Shown: in pieces, positions 1 through 7,163 of the stretch | Numbering within the stretch: the stretch's first letter is position 1 | Layout of the letters: the number at the start of each line of letters is the position of its first letter | Origin: a bacterium | GTDB lineage: Bacteria > Verrucomicrobiota > Verrucomicrobiae > Opitutales > Opitutaceae | DNA: 15,778 nucleotides | Direction: 5' to 3' | Assembly (NCBI GenBank): GCA_021780625.1 | Contig: JAJXYI010000213.1 | Location: 1 to 15,778 of the forward strand | Notes under the pieces: model-generated | What the model was told of the DNA's origin: nothing | Seen by the model: only the letters and a program-made list of their open reading frames with translations | Database searches by the model: none | Position numbers and translations under genes: made by a program

Positions 1-1
1 G

Positions 2-883
2 TTTCACGCGCGGTTCAAGCCCTGGTTTTATCCGGTGGAGCGCATGCCCGCGCCGGTGCACGTGGAGTGCGCGGGCTTGGTGGGTGCGAGCGACATGACG
101 GCGAGCCTGGCCTGGCTGGACGAGTATCTGGCGGCCCATGGCGCAGAGACGGCGTGCCTCGTGCTGGAGCCATCGGTGCAGGGGGCCGCGGGAATGCGGC
201 AGCAGCCGCCGGGCTTCGTGGCGGCGGTGGCCGAACGCTGCAGGGGCGCCGGCGTTCACCTGATCCTCGACGAGATCTTCGTCGCCTTCGGACGCCTGGG
301 CGAACTGCTGGTGTCGGAGGCAGAGGGTGTGAAGGCGGATTTCGTATGCCTGGCGAAGGGGTTGACCGCCGGTTATCTGCCGCTTGGGGCAACGCTGACG
401 TCGGAACGGATCTTCGAGTGCTTTCTGGGCGCGCAGTCGGAGGGACGGACGTTTTTTCACGGTCAGACCTTCACGGGCAATCCGCTGGCTGCGGCGGTGG
501 CGCTCAAGAACATCGAGAAACTGAAACGCCCGGGCGTGCTGTCCGGCATGCGCGATCGAGCCTGGTGCCTCGGGGCGGGTCTGCGAGGGGCGTTCGGCGA
601 CCATCCCAACGTGCGCGGCCTTCGCCAGCGCGGGTTTGCAGCCTGCCTCGACCTGGGTCCTGCGGACCGGGAACGGCGCTGGCCGGTTGACCTGCGGGCG
701 GCGCACCGGATCTGCCTGGAGGCGCGTCGGCGTGGACTGATCCTGCGCGCGCTGGGCGACTCGATTCCCGTCGTTCCTCCGCCGGCGATCTCGGCAGCCG
801 AACTCGATGTGCTCGTCTTCACGCTCCGCGACGCGATCGACGCGGTCGCCCCGACGTTTTCATCCGAACTCATTCCGTCATGA
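2..883 (+). CDS. bioA: Adenosylmethionine-8-amino-7-oxononanoate aminotransferase BioA (5'-truncated by window edge)
   Basis: PLP-dependent class III aminotransferase that moves an amino group from S-adenosylmethionine to 8-amino-7-oxononanoate (KAPA), giving 7,8-diaminopelargonate in cytosolic biotin synthesis. The frame is open back to base 2, so the N-terminal part of the protein lies outside the window; the GTG at 35 and ATG at 44 are internal codons. Family landmarks in order are VERMPAP, the [10 protein letters not shown] segment, [10 protein letters not shown] (PLP-binding Asp; family members usually have TGFGR here), the Schiff-base lysine in [10 protein letters not shown] (codon 356-358), [13 protein letters not shown], and a C-terminal VPPPAIS motif. 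The TGA at 881-883 overlaps the bioB ATG in an ATGA, suggesting translational coupling. Identification rests on recalled similarity to E. coli BioA plus the bio context. Confidence 0.93.
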   Translation, partial: FHARFKPWFYPVERMPAPVHVECAGLVGASDMTASLAWLDEYLAAHGAETACLVLEPSVQGAAGMRQQPPGFVAAVAERCRGAGVHLILDEIFVAFGRLGELLVSEAEGVKADFVCLAKGLTAGYLPLGATLTSERIFECFLGAQSEGRTFFHGQTFTGNPLAAAVALKNIEKLKRPGVLSGMRDRAWCLGAGLRGAFGDHPNVRGLRQRGFAACLDLGPADRERRWPVDLRAAHRICLEARRRGLILRALGDSIPVVPPPAISAAELDVLVFTLRDAIDAVAPTFSSELIPS

Positions 884-1956
884 CCCACGAAACCCACCGA
901 CCCACGCTTGCCGACGCGCGGCGCCTCTACGCACTGCCGCTGACCACCCTGATCCTGCGGGCGCAGGAAGTGCATCACCGCCATCACAATCCCACGGAGG
1001 TGATGCTCTGCTCGCTCAAATCGATCAAGACCGGCGCCTGTCCGGAGGATTGCAGCTACTGTCCGCAGAGCTCGCGCAACCACACCTTCGTCGAGGCGGA
1101 GGCGCTGATGGAGACGGAGGCGATCCTCGGGGATGCGCGGCGTGCGAAGGCGGGCGGGTCCGTCCGCTTCTGCATGGGCGCTGCCTGGCGGAGCGTGCGC
1201 GACGGCCGCCAGTTCGACAGCGTGCTCGACACGGTGCGCGGTGTGAAGGCGCTGGGGATGCAGGTGTGCTGCACGCTGGGCATGTTGACGCCCGCTCAGG
1301 CGCTGCGGCTGAAGGAGGCGGGCTGCGACGTGTATAATCACAATCTGGATACGTCCCGCGACTACTACCCGACCATCATCACCACGCGCACCTACGACGA
1401 CCGGCTCGACACCCTCGCGAGCGTGCGCGCTGCGGGGCTCCAGGTCTGCTCGGGAGGGATTCTCGGCATGGGCGAGTCCGTGGACGACCGGTTGAAGATG
1501 CTCGTCGAACTCGCGAACCTCGATCCGCAGCCCGACTCGGTGCCGATCAACGCGCTGGTGGCGGTGGAGGGCACGCCGCTCGAGGGGAGGCCATTCGTGG
1601 ACAGCATCGAGTTTGTGCGAACGATCGCGACGGCCAGGATCCTGATGCCGCGCGCGGTGGTGCGGCTCTCGGCAGGTCGCACAAAGATGAGCGACGAGAC
1701 TCAGGCGCTGTGTTTTCTCGCGGGCGCGAGTTCGATCTTTACGGGCGAAAAGCTGCTGACGACCGGCAACCCGGGGCTGGACCGGGATCTCGCCCTCCTG
1801 GGCCGGCTCGGCCTGCATCCGGCGGGCGAAGTCGGGACGGGCGAGGGGGCTGACGCGCCGGACCACGAGCATCCCCTGAAGTCCGACGGCACCTGGGCGC
1901 ACGGGTGCACGGGCGACGGCCATTGTTCGGAGGCGGCGGTTGGAGCCGCGGGCTGA
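880..1956 (+). CDS. bioB: Biotin synthase BioB
   Basis: Radical SAM enzyme that inserts sulfur into dethiobiotin to give biotin, the last step of the pathway. The 358-residue product is close to the usual length (about 346 in E. coli). The [4Fe-4S]/SAM motif is CPEDCSYC (Cys54, Cys58, Cys61). The ligands expected for the sacrificial [2Fe-2S] cluster are also present: Cys98 (VRFCMG), Cys130 (QVCCTLG), Cys190 (QVCSGG) and Arg262 in [19 protein letters not shown] and [12 protein letters not shown] are further BioB signatures. The C-terminus after residue about 320 is a variable His/Asp/Gly-rich tail. The start ATG overlaps the bioA stop (ATGA), which fixes the start; no clear Shine-Dalgarno is seen. 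The bioD ATG follows the stop after 3 bases. Confidence 0.97.
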   Translation: MTHETHRPTLADARRLYALPLTTLILRAQEVHHRHHNPTEVMLCSLKSIKTGACPEDCSYCPQSSRNHTFVEAEALMETEAILGDARRAKAGGSVRFCMGAAWRSVRDGRQFDSVLDTVRGVKALGMQVCCTLGMLTPAQALRLKEAGCDVYNHNLDTSRDYYPTIITTRTYDDRLDTLASVRAAGLQVCSGGILGMGESVDDRLKMLVELANLDPQPDSVPINALVAVEGTPLEGRPFVDSIEFVRTIATARILMPRAVVRLSAGRTKMSDETQALCFLAGASSIFTGEKLLTTGNPGLDRDLALLGRLGLHPAGEVGTGEGADAPDHEHPLKSDGTWAHGCTGDGHCSEAAVGAAG

Positions 1957-1959
1957 GCG

Positions 1960-2607
1960 ATGAGGACTCTGCTCATCAGTGGAAACGACACGGGGATCGG
2001 GAAGACCCATGTCACCGGATTGCTTGCGGGTGCCCTGGCGCGGCGCGGCCTCGCGGTGCAGGTCGTGAAGCCGATCGAAACGGGCCGCGGCCCCGGAGAA
2101 GCGGGCGACGCGGATACCGCGGCGGCAGCAGCCGGTCGCGGCGTAGTGCCCGTGACGCTGTTCCGCTTTGCCGAGCCGCTCGCTCCCCTGGAGGCGGCGC
2201 GCCTGGAGGGACGGCGCGTCTCGCTGGGAGATCTGCGCGACGCCCTGGACCGCCTCGCACCCTGTGACTGGCGCCTGGTGGAGGGCGCTGGTGGGCTTGC
2301 CGTGCCTGTGGACGAAGACGGGTCGGACTGGACGGATGTCGCACGAGTGTGTGGAGCGGAGGCGATCGTGCTGGTTGTCGAGGACCGGCTCGGGTCGATC
2401 AACCAGGCGCGCCTGCTGGCGTCGCATTGCCGGCTCAAGGGGGCGGCGAATCCGATCGTCTTTCTCAATGCAGTGCGTCCGCCGCCGCCCGAGGTGGCCC
2501 GGAGCAATCGTGTCGGCCTGGACAGGGCGGGAGTGCGCTGCGTGGGGTCGGGCCGCGTGGAGGATCTCCTGGTTGCCCTGGCGAACCGCGCGGAGAATGC
2601 CGCATGA
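1960..2607 (+). CDS. bioD: Dethiobiotin synthetase BioD
   Basis: ATP-dependent carboxylase that closes the ureido ring of 7,8-diaminopelargonate to make dethiobiotin. The 215-residue protein matches the usual size. It starts with a P-loop (GNDTGIGKTH, residues 8-17), followed by the KPIETG segment (about 37-42) that carries the catalytic lysine and substrate contacts, an Asp-rich GDADT stretch, and EGAGGLAVP (from about residue 107), the second conserved BioD motif. IVLVVEDRLGSINQ corresponds to the dimer-interface segment. The ATG at 1960 lies 3 bases after the bioB stop, with a GGAG about 15 bases upstream. The stop overlaps the bioF start as ATGA at 2604-2607. Confidence 0.95.
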   Translation: MRTLLISGNDTGIGKTHVTGLLAGALARRGLAVQVVKPIETGRGPGEAGDADTAAAAAGRGVVPVTLFRFAEPLAPLEAARLEGRRVSLGDLRDALDRLAPCDWRLVEGAGGLAVPVDEDGSDWTDVARVCGAEAIVLVVEDRLGSINQARLLASHCRLKGAANPIVFLNAVRPPPPEVARSNRVGLDRAGVRCVGSGRVEDLLVALANRAENAA

Positions 2608-3761
2608 ACGCCTCCCTGGACCAGCTGTGCGCCCGTCTGGACGGGGACCTGCGGGAACGCGCGGACGCGGGGCTGGAGCGCGTGCTCGTGCCGCGGCGCG
2701 CGGACGAGGAGATTGTGGATCTTTGCGGCAACGATTACCTGGGGCTGTCGCGGCATCCCTCGGTGGTGGAGGCTTTGCGCGAGGCCGCGCGGGTTTGGGG
2801 AGCCTCGTCGTCGGCCTCGCCGCTGCTCGGCGGATACAAGGTGCTGCACGCGGAACTCGAGTCGGAGCTGTGCGACTGGATTGGTTTCCCATTGGGCCTG
2901 GTCTGGAACAGCGGATTCGCGGCGAACTGCGCGGTGCTGGGCACGCTTCCAGGGAGGGGCGACGTGATTTTTGCGGACCGGCTGGTGCATGCGAGCATGC
3001 TCGCCGGGGCGCTGAAGTCGGGCGCCCGGCTGGTGCGCTTCCCGCACAACGACCTGGACGCGCTGGAGGGGCTGCTCGTGCGCGAGTCTGGTGCGCCGGG
3101 CTGCGCCTGGGTGGCGACGGAATCGGTGTATTCGATGGATGGCGACAGTCCGGACCTGGCCCGGCTCGCGGAGCTGAGGCGGCGTCACGGATTCATCTGG
3201 GTGCTCGACGAGGCGCACGCGACCGGCTGGCACGGGCCTTCCGGTGCGGGGCTGGCGGAGGAGGCTGGCGTTGTTTCGGAGGTGGACGTGCTGGTGGGCA
3301 CGCTGGGCAAGGCGCTGGGCTCGGGTGGCGCGTACACGCTCATGCGGGAGCCGCTGCTGCGGAGGCACCTGGTCAACCACGCCCCGGAATTCATCTACTC
3401 GACCTACCTTCCGCCCGCGGCCGCAGGTGCTGCGCTGGCGGCGGTGCGCCTCGTGCGGACCGCGGGCGCCCCGGCGCGCGAAGCGCTTCAAGCGCTATCG
3501 CGCGACTGGCGTGCGGCCCTGCGTAGCCTGGTGCCGGGCGTGCCGGAGGGGGTGTCGCCGATCATTCCGGTGGTCCTGGGCGAGACGCGGCGCGTGATGG
3601 CGTGCGCGGCGCTCCTCAGGGAGCGGGGCATCCAGGTGGGCGCGGTGCGGCCGCCAACGGTGCCGCGGGGCGGCGCGCGCCTGCGGGTGTCGCTGCATGC
3701 CGGGCTCGGCGTGGAGCAGCGGGAGCGCTTTCTGGACGCGCTGGTGGAGGGATTGCGATGA
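2604..3761 (+). CDS. bioF: 8-amino-7-oxononanoate synthase BioF
   Basis: PLP-dependent alpha-oxoamine synthase that condenses pimeloyl-ACP (or pimeloyl-CoA) with L-alanine to KAPA. The 385-residue product has the E. coli BioF length. Visible motifs: NDYLGLSRHP (43-52), SPLLGGY (72-78), SGFAANCAVL (103-112), ATESVYSMDGD (171-181), LDEAHATG (201-208, with the PLP-ring Asp202 and His205), GTLGKALGSGG with the Schiff-base Lys236, IYSTYLPP, and the C-terminal RPPTVPRGGARLRVSL signature. The ATG at 2604 is chosen because it overlaps the bioD stop in ATGA; the open frame extends further upstream only because bioD is GC-rich. The stop again overlaps the next start as ATGA at 3758-3761. BioF is separated from other AOS enzymes mainly by the operon context. 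Confidence 0.95.
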   Translation: MNASLDQLCARLDGDLRERADAGLERVLVPRRADEEIVDLCGNDYLGLSRHPSVVEALREAARVWGASSSASPLLGGYKVLHAELESELCDWIGFPLGLVWNSGFAANCAVLGTLPGRGDVIFADRLVHASMLAGALKSGARLVRFPHNDLDALEGLLVRESGAPGCAWVATESVYSMDGDSPDLARLAELRRRHGFIWVLDEAHATGWHGPSGAGLAEEAGVVSEVDVLVGTLGKALGSGGAYTLMREPLLRRHLVNHAPEFIYSTYLPPAAAGAALAAVRLVRTAGAPAREALQALSRDWRAALRSLVPGVPEGVSPIIPVVLGETRRVMACAALLRERGIQVGAVRPPTVPRGGARLRVSLHAGLGVEQRERFLDALVEGLR

Positions 3762-4378
3762 AACGAGGCTGGCTATGCGGCTGGGGCGTGGACTGCGGCG
3801 CGTTCGAAGCGTGCTGCCGCGCACATTTTCCCGGCGAAGTACCGCAGGTGGAGCCGGCGACTTGGAGGGGCTGGGCGCGGCTTCGAGCCGCAGGTTGCGA
3901 CGCCTTCGGCGGATTTTCGCTGGGGGCCTGGTTGCTGTTGCGTGCCGCGAAGCTCGGCGAGGCGGCGGGCGGCGACGTCGTCCTGTTGGCGCCCTTCCTC
4001 GCCTTTCCCGCGGAGGCGGGATTGGGGGGGCGGGTGAAGCGCGTGCAGCTCGAGCGGGTGCGGCGCTGGCTGCGCACGGATCCCGAGGGGGCGCTTGGCG
4101 ATTTTGGACGGCGGTCCGGTCTTGATCTTCCGCTCGCCAAACCGGCATGCCGCGAGGAACTCGAGGAGGGACTCGCCTGGCTGGATTCTACGGAGATCGA
4201 CGCGATTCCAGACGCAGCGTGCGGGTGGCGGGCGTACGTGGGCGACCACGACACCCTGCTTGAGCCGCAGGTTGTCTCACCGTGGAGATTCGGCACGGTG
4301 GTGGCGGGGGCTGGGCATCAGGCCTCGGCGCTCATGGCGGCCGACGGGCTCCGCCGTACGGAGGAGGTGGTGCCGTGA
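3758..4378 (+). CDS. Compact alpha/beta-hydrolase, probable pimeloyl-ACP methyl ester esterase (BioH/BioG-type)
   Basis: The 206-residue protein sits between bioF and bioC, the slot of the pimeloyl-[ACP] methyl ester esterase. It has an N-terminal WLCGWGVD resembling the LLHGWG oxyanion-loop region of BioH, a nucleophile elbow GFSLGAW with Ser54, a candidate acid in VGDHDTL (Asp163 or Asp165), and a candidate His187 in GAGHQ, so all three catalytic positions are in the right order. It is about 50 residues shorter than E. coli BioH (256) and close to BioG (about 215), so the cap domain between elbow and acid is reduced; residues 90-145 are Arg/Glu-rich and probably helical. I do not assign a symbol because it does not clearly match BioH, BioG, BioJ, BioK or BioV. 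Fold and position are well supported; the substrate is inferred. The stop overlaps the bioC GTG (GTGA). Confidence 0.8.
   Translation: MKRGWLCGWGVDCGAFEACCRAHFPGEVPQVEPATWRGWARLRAAGCDAFGGFSLGAWLLLRAAKLGEAAGGDVVLLAPFLAFPAEAGLGGRVKRVQLERVRRWLRTDPEGALGDFGRRSGLDLPLAKPACREELEEGLAWLDSTEIDAIPDAACGWRAYVGDHDTLLEPQVVSPWRFGTVVAGAGHQASALMAADGLRRTEEVVP
4362..4369 (+). promoter_or_regulatory. Strong ribosome-binding site for bioC
   Basis: AGGAGGTG lies inside the 3' end of the hydrolase gene, five bases before the GTG at 4375. It is a near-perfect anti-Shine-Dalgarno match and supports the GTG start over upstream in-frame candidates such as the ATG at 4282. Confidence 0.75.
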
Positions 4379-5136
4379 GCGGGATCGTCGAGAGTGCCGA
4401 AGCAGTGAGCACCCTGCCGTCGTTTGATCGCCATGCGGCGACGTACGAGGCTTCGGCTTCCGTGCAGGCGTGGCTTGCGGAGTGGCTCGAGGAGTGGGTC
4501 GAACCCGCCTGGTCTCGGTCTGCCGAGGTGATCGAAGTGGGGGCTGGAACGGGACTCTTCACGCGAAAGCTCGTGACGCGCGGGCGGGTGGTTGCGCTCG
4601 ACCGGTGCACTGAGATGGTCGCTCGGGGGCGGGAGGGTGTGCCCGAGGCGCGTTGGCGGGTGGGGGATGCGCTCGACCTCACCCCGGTTGGCTGGGACCG
4701 GATTTATTCGTCGGCCGTGCTCCAGTGGATGGACGACGCAGAGGAGGGTTTGCGCATCCTCGGGGAGGCGATGCGACCCGGAGGGCGCATGCTGCATGGC
4801 TTGTTCGTGAGCCCAACCCTGCCCGAGTTGGCGATGCTCGCGCCGGACGCCTGCCCGCTGGTCTGGCGCACGGCGGAGACGTGGCTGGAGGCCGCCTCGC
4901 AGGCAGGACTCCGCGTGTTGCGCTGGGAGGTCCGTCAATTCGAGTCGAGGCATCCGGATGCCCTCGCGTTCATGCGGACGCTGCACGACACAGGCGTCAC
5001 GCCGACCGTGCCGAAATTCGGCCCGGGGCGGCTGCGTGCGATTCTTCAGCAGTATGATGCCCGCAACCGTGTCGGCGGGAACGGTGTCCGCGCGACTTGG
5101 ACCGCACTACGCTTCGAGGCCGAGCGGTTTGAGTGA
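4375..5136 (+). CDS. bioC: Malonyl-[ACP] O-methyltransferase BioC
   Basis: SAM-dependent methyltransferase that methylates the free carboxyl of malonyl-ACP so that fatty acid synthesis can elongate it to pimeloyl-ACP methyl ester. The 253-residue protein begins at a GTG that overlaps the preceding TGA, with a strong Shine-Dalgarno just upstream. It has the BioC-type N-terminal segment FDRHAATYE (17-25), SAM motif I VIEVGAGTG (52-60), the acidic LDR after the second strand, GDALDL (98-103), and YSSAVLQWMDD (111-121), comparable to the SNLAVQW segment of E. coli BioC, then RPGGRML. It is the last bio gene; its product and the preceding hydrolase form the methylate/demethylate pair that starts the pathway. 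No clear intrinsic terminator follows. Confidence 0.92.
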   Translation: MSGIVESAEAVSTLPSFDRHAATYEASASVQAWLAEWLEEWVEPAWSRSAEVIEVGAGTGLFTRKLVTRGRVVALDRCTEMVARGREGVPEARWRVGDALDLTPVGWDRIYSSAVLQWMDDAEEGLRILGEAMRPGGRMLHGLFVSPTLPELAMLAPDACPLVWRTAETWLEAASQAGLRVLRWEVRQFESRHPDALAFMRTLHDTGVTPTVPKFGPGRLRAILQQYDARNRVGGNGVRATWTALRFEAERFE

Positions 5137-5275
5137 ACGGCGGTTAGCTGGTCGTCCCCGGCTATTGGTCGATCGGTCTCTCGACGTCGGGGCTGCTGCA
5201 TACGCCACAGAATGCAATCGTAGTACTGCTTGGGTATGAAGCTATAGATCAAACATCGCTTTATTTATTGCGGAA
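5137..5275. other. Intergenic spacer with drop in GC content
   Basis: The spacer between bioC and the AbiE pair changes from GC-rich to AT-rich DNA from about 5240 onward (runs such as TTTATTTATTG). I see no convincing -35/-10 pair, although the AT-rich part is the natural place for the AbiE promoter. No gene is supported here. Confidence 0.5.
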
Positions 5276-5317
5276 AATCAAATCACAGATTTGATTGGAT
5301 TGAACGCAATAGTTCAA
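5276..5317. promoter_or_regulatory. Two adjacent inverted repeats, candidate AbiEi operator
   Basis: A perfect 9-base inverted repeat, AATCAAATC and GATTTGATT with 3 bases between (5276-5284 and 5288-5296), is followed after 3 bases by a second perfect repeat, TTGAAC and GTTCAA with a 6-base spacer (5300-5305 and 5312-5317). The second one ends 2 bases before the antitoxin ATG, where a Shine-Dalgarno would normally lie. Characterised AbiEi proteins repress their own operon by binding inverted repeats upstream, so an autoregulatory operator is the likely role; an RNA hairpin blocking the start is an alternative. Confidence 0.6.
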
Positions 5318-5319
5318 AC

Positions 5320-6057
5320 ATGGCTTCAACTACACCAACAGATCCAATCAAGGCGTTAGCCTTGCATCCAAGGGGAGGTCCGCTTGGCACATCAACCCTA
5401 CGAGCGTTGGGGGTCTCATCCGCGCTGGCGTCTCACTATGTCAAGGCAGGGTGGTTGAAGCGTTTAGGCAGGGGTGTATTCATGTTCCCGAAAGACACCC
5501 TCCAAAGAGAGCAATCCCTGCTGCTCCTCGAGTCGCAAATCCCGGGACTGCACGTTGGAGGCAAGGCCGCACTCGCTTGGCGTGGAATACGGCATAACAT
5601 CGGCCCTCAAGAGCGGCTCTCGCTCTGGGGCCCGCGAGGAGCCCGGCTGCCGCCCTGGTTTACGGACCGATTTCCGTCTTCTTACGTCACACGTCAGCTT
5701 TTCGATGTGAAGCTGCCATCCTCGTATGCGATCGGCGTGCTGCCTGAGTCTCCCGACGGCCCGTCTGTGTCCGAGCCGGAAAGGGCGTTGCTGGAGTTGC
5801 TCAGTGATGTCGGCGTCGGGCAAGGTGTCGAAGAAGCCCGAAACATCATGGAGAGTCTCCGCTCTGCCCGGCTCGATGTGCTTGGCGCGTTGTTGAAACA
5901 CTGTGTGCGCGTGAAGGTGGTTCGCCTGTGTGTGCAATGGGCTGAGGAGTTGGGCCTCGGCTGGGCTGCGCAGGCGAGAGAAGCGGCAGGCACTCGCGGC
6001 AGGGGGAGATGGACTGCTCGTCTCCGTGACGGCACTACACTCATCCTGAAACCGTGA
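5320..6057 (+). CDS. AbiEi-family antitoxin / autorepressor of an AbiE toxin-antitoxin system
   Basis: The 245-residue protein has an N-terminal winged-helix-like domain (about 10-58, TSTLRALGVSSALASHYVKAG, then LKRLGRGVF). The middle domain holds LHVGGKAALAWRGIRH (78-92), the typical AbiEi core in which a GGKxAL motif is followed by an Arg/His-rich turn. EPERALLELL near residues 150-160 is also common in the family, and the C-terminus is basic. Such proteins repress their own operon and neutralise the AbiEii toxin without direct binding (type IV toxin-antitoxin), and AbiE systems can abort phage infection. The gene lies 183 bases after bioC in less GC-rich DNA, next to two inverted repeats. 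Its TGA overlaps the toxin GTG (GTGA at 6054-6057), as expected for a coupled pair. Confidence 0.85.
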   Translation: MASTTPTDPIKALALHPRGGPLGTSTLRALGVSSALASHYVKAGWLKRLGRGVFMFPKDTLQREQSLLLLESQIPGLHVGGKAALAWRGIRHNIGPQERLSLWGPRGARLPPWFTDRFPSSYVTRQLFDVKLPSSYAIGVLPESPDGPSVSEPERALLELLSDVGVGQGVEEARNIMESLRSARLDVLGALLKHCVRVKVVRLCVQWAEELGLGWAAQAREAAGTRGRGRWTARLRDGTTLILKP

Positions 6058-6974
6058 TGGACAGGACGTATGTCGAAACCGTCCGGCTGATGCTGGAGAT
6101 TGCGCCTGAGGTGTTCGCTTCGGGCAAATTCGCGCTCAAAGGCGGCACTGCGTTGAACCTGTTCGTGCGCAACATGCCTCGGCTGTCCATCGACATCGAT
6201 GCCGTCTTCATGGACCACACCGGTACACGCGCCGCTGCGCTCGGCCTGATGGCGAACGAACTCACGTCGATTCGTCTCGGGCTTGAACGCCGTGGGATTG
6301 TGACCGACGCGAGCGCCCGCAACGCCGCTGAAGAAACGAAGCTATTCGCCCGCCGAGGGAAGATTGAGGTGAAGGTCGAGGTGAACCATGTCTTCCGCGG
6401 CATCCTGTTGCCAACGGAGCGACGCCCACTGGTGAAGAGTGCCGCCGACCAATTCACGGTCCACGTTGAGGTGCCCACACTTGCGATTCCAGAGCTTTAC
6501 GGCAGCAAACTCGTGGCGGCCATGGATCGGCAGCATCCACGCGACTTCTTCGACATTCACGGGCTTTATCAACAGGGAGGCCTGACTCCGACGATCGTCG
6601 ATTGTTTCGTCGCATACCTCGCCGGCCACAACCGCCCTGTTCACGAGGTTCTTTTCTCGCGGGATGTCGACATGACAGTTCCGTTCCAGAATGAGTTCGA
6701 GGGAATGCAGCGGGAGCCGGTAACGCTGGCGCAGCTGAATGAGGCGCGGATCCGTTTGCGCCGGGACCTGCTCGCGTCGCTCAATGACGACCACAAGCGG
6801 TTTCTGCTCGGCTTAGTGGCAGGGAATCCGCCCTGGGATGCGCTGCCTTTCGTTCACCTTTCCGAACTCCCGGCAATTCGATGGAAGCTCCAGAATTTGG
6901 AGCGTCTGAAAAAACTGAACGTCGCCAGATTTCAGGCGCAAACCGATGAATTGCAAAAACGCTTGGGCGGATAG
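6054..6974 (+). CDS. AbiEii-family nucleotidyltransferase toxin
   Basis: The 306-residue protein of the DUF1814/AbiEii (MNT-like nucleotidyltransferase) family carries the four expected motifs: KGGTALNL (29-36), RLSIDIDAVF with Asp47 and Asp49 as metal ligands (43-52), the charged strand KIEVKVEVN (103-111), and KLVAAMDRQHPRDFFDI with Lys152, Arg163, Asp164 and Asp167. All catalytic positions look intact, so the toxin is probably active. Characterised AbiEii toxins use nucleotides (GTP in the first studies) and the related MenT toxins modify tRNA; the substrate here is unknown. Translation may start at GTG 6054, overlapping the antitoxin stop, or at the ATG of the next codon, 6057. The C-terminal third is helical and charged. 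Confidence 0.88.
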   Translation: MMDRTYVETVRLMLEIAPEVFASGKFALKGGTALNLFVRNMPRLSIDIDAVFMDHTGTRAAALGLMANELTSIRLGLERRGIVTDASARNAAEETKLFARRGKIEVKVEVNHVFRGILLPTERRPLVKSAADQFTVHVEVPTLAIPELYGSKLVAAMDRQHPRDFFDIHGLYQQGGLTPTIVDCFVAYLAGHNRPVHEVLFSRDVDMTVPFQNEFEGMQREPVTLAQLNEARIRLRRDLLASLNDDHKRFLLGLVAGNPPWDALPFVHLSELPAIRWKLQNLERLKKLNVARFQAQTDELQKRLGG

Positions 6975-7004
6975 ACGGCGATTTTCGCGCTGAATGACAG
7001 TACC

Positions 7005-7041
7005 ATGATCGAATGGCCCCTCTATTTGGGCTCCTGATCAT
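7005..7041. terminator. Weak imperfect hairpin downstream of the AbiE pair
   Basis: ATGATC at 7005-7010 pairs with GATCAT at 7036-7041, and an inner GCCC (7016-7019) pairs with GGGC (7028-7031). No T-run follows, so this may be only a transcript-end hairpin or chance. Confidence 0.25.
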
Positions 7042-7060
7042 CAATAACCGGAGAGAAGGC

Positions 7061-7111
7061 ATGAAGCCGCTTTCCGTGGTTCAAATCTCCACAGGATCGT
7101 TCAAGGAATGA
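7061..7111 (+). CDS. Possible 16-residue microprotein or gene-start remnant
   Basis: An ATG preceded by GGAGAGAAGG at proper spacing opens a 16-codon frame (MKPLSVVQISTGSFKE) whose TGA ends just before the hairpin at 7114-7138. The ribosome-binding site is better than that of most neighbouring genes. It could be a true microprotein, the start of a gene lost by deletion at the edge of the AbiE island, or chance. I do not recognise the peptide and assign no function. Confidence 0.3.
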   Translation: MKPLSVVQISTGSFKE

Positions 7112-7138
7112 AAAAGGCGCCGGGGTGGCCGGCGCCTT
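7111..7138 (-). terminator. Intrinsic terminator of leuA
   Basis: A perfect 10-bp stem, AAGGCGCCGG (7114-7123) and CCGGCGCCTT (7129-7138) with a 5-base loop, lies 25 bases beyond the leuA stop. Read on the - strand it is followed by five T residues (A-run at 7111-7115). On the + strand it could also stop read-through from the AbiE side, although the T tract there is poor. Confidence 0.85.
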
Positions 7139-7163
7139 GATGGCAATTGGACCTTCGCCGTGC

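Noticed and set aside
463..3491. Very long open frames on the - strand across the biotin genes
   Set aside because: Their products are Arg/Pro/Ala-rich with no domain signals and lie exactly opposite strongly recognised bio genes; high GC content explains the lack of stops.
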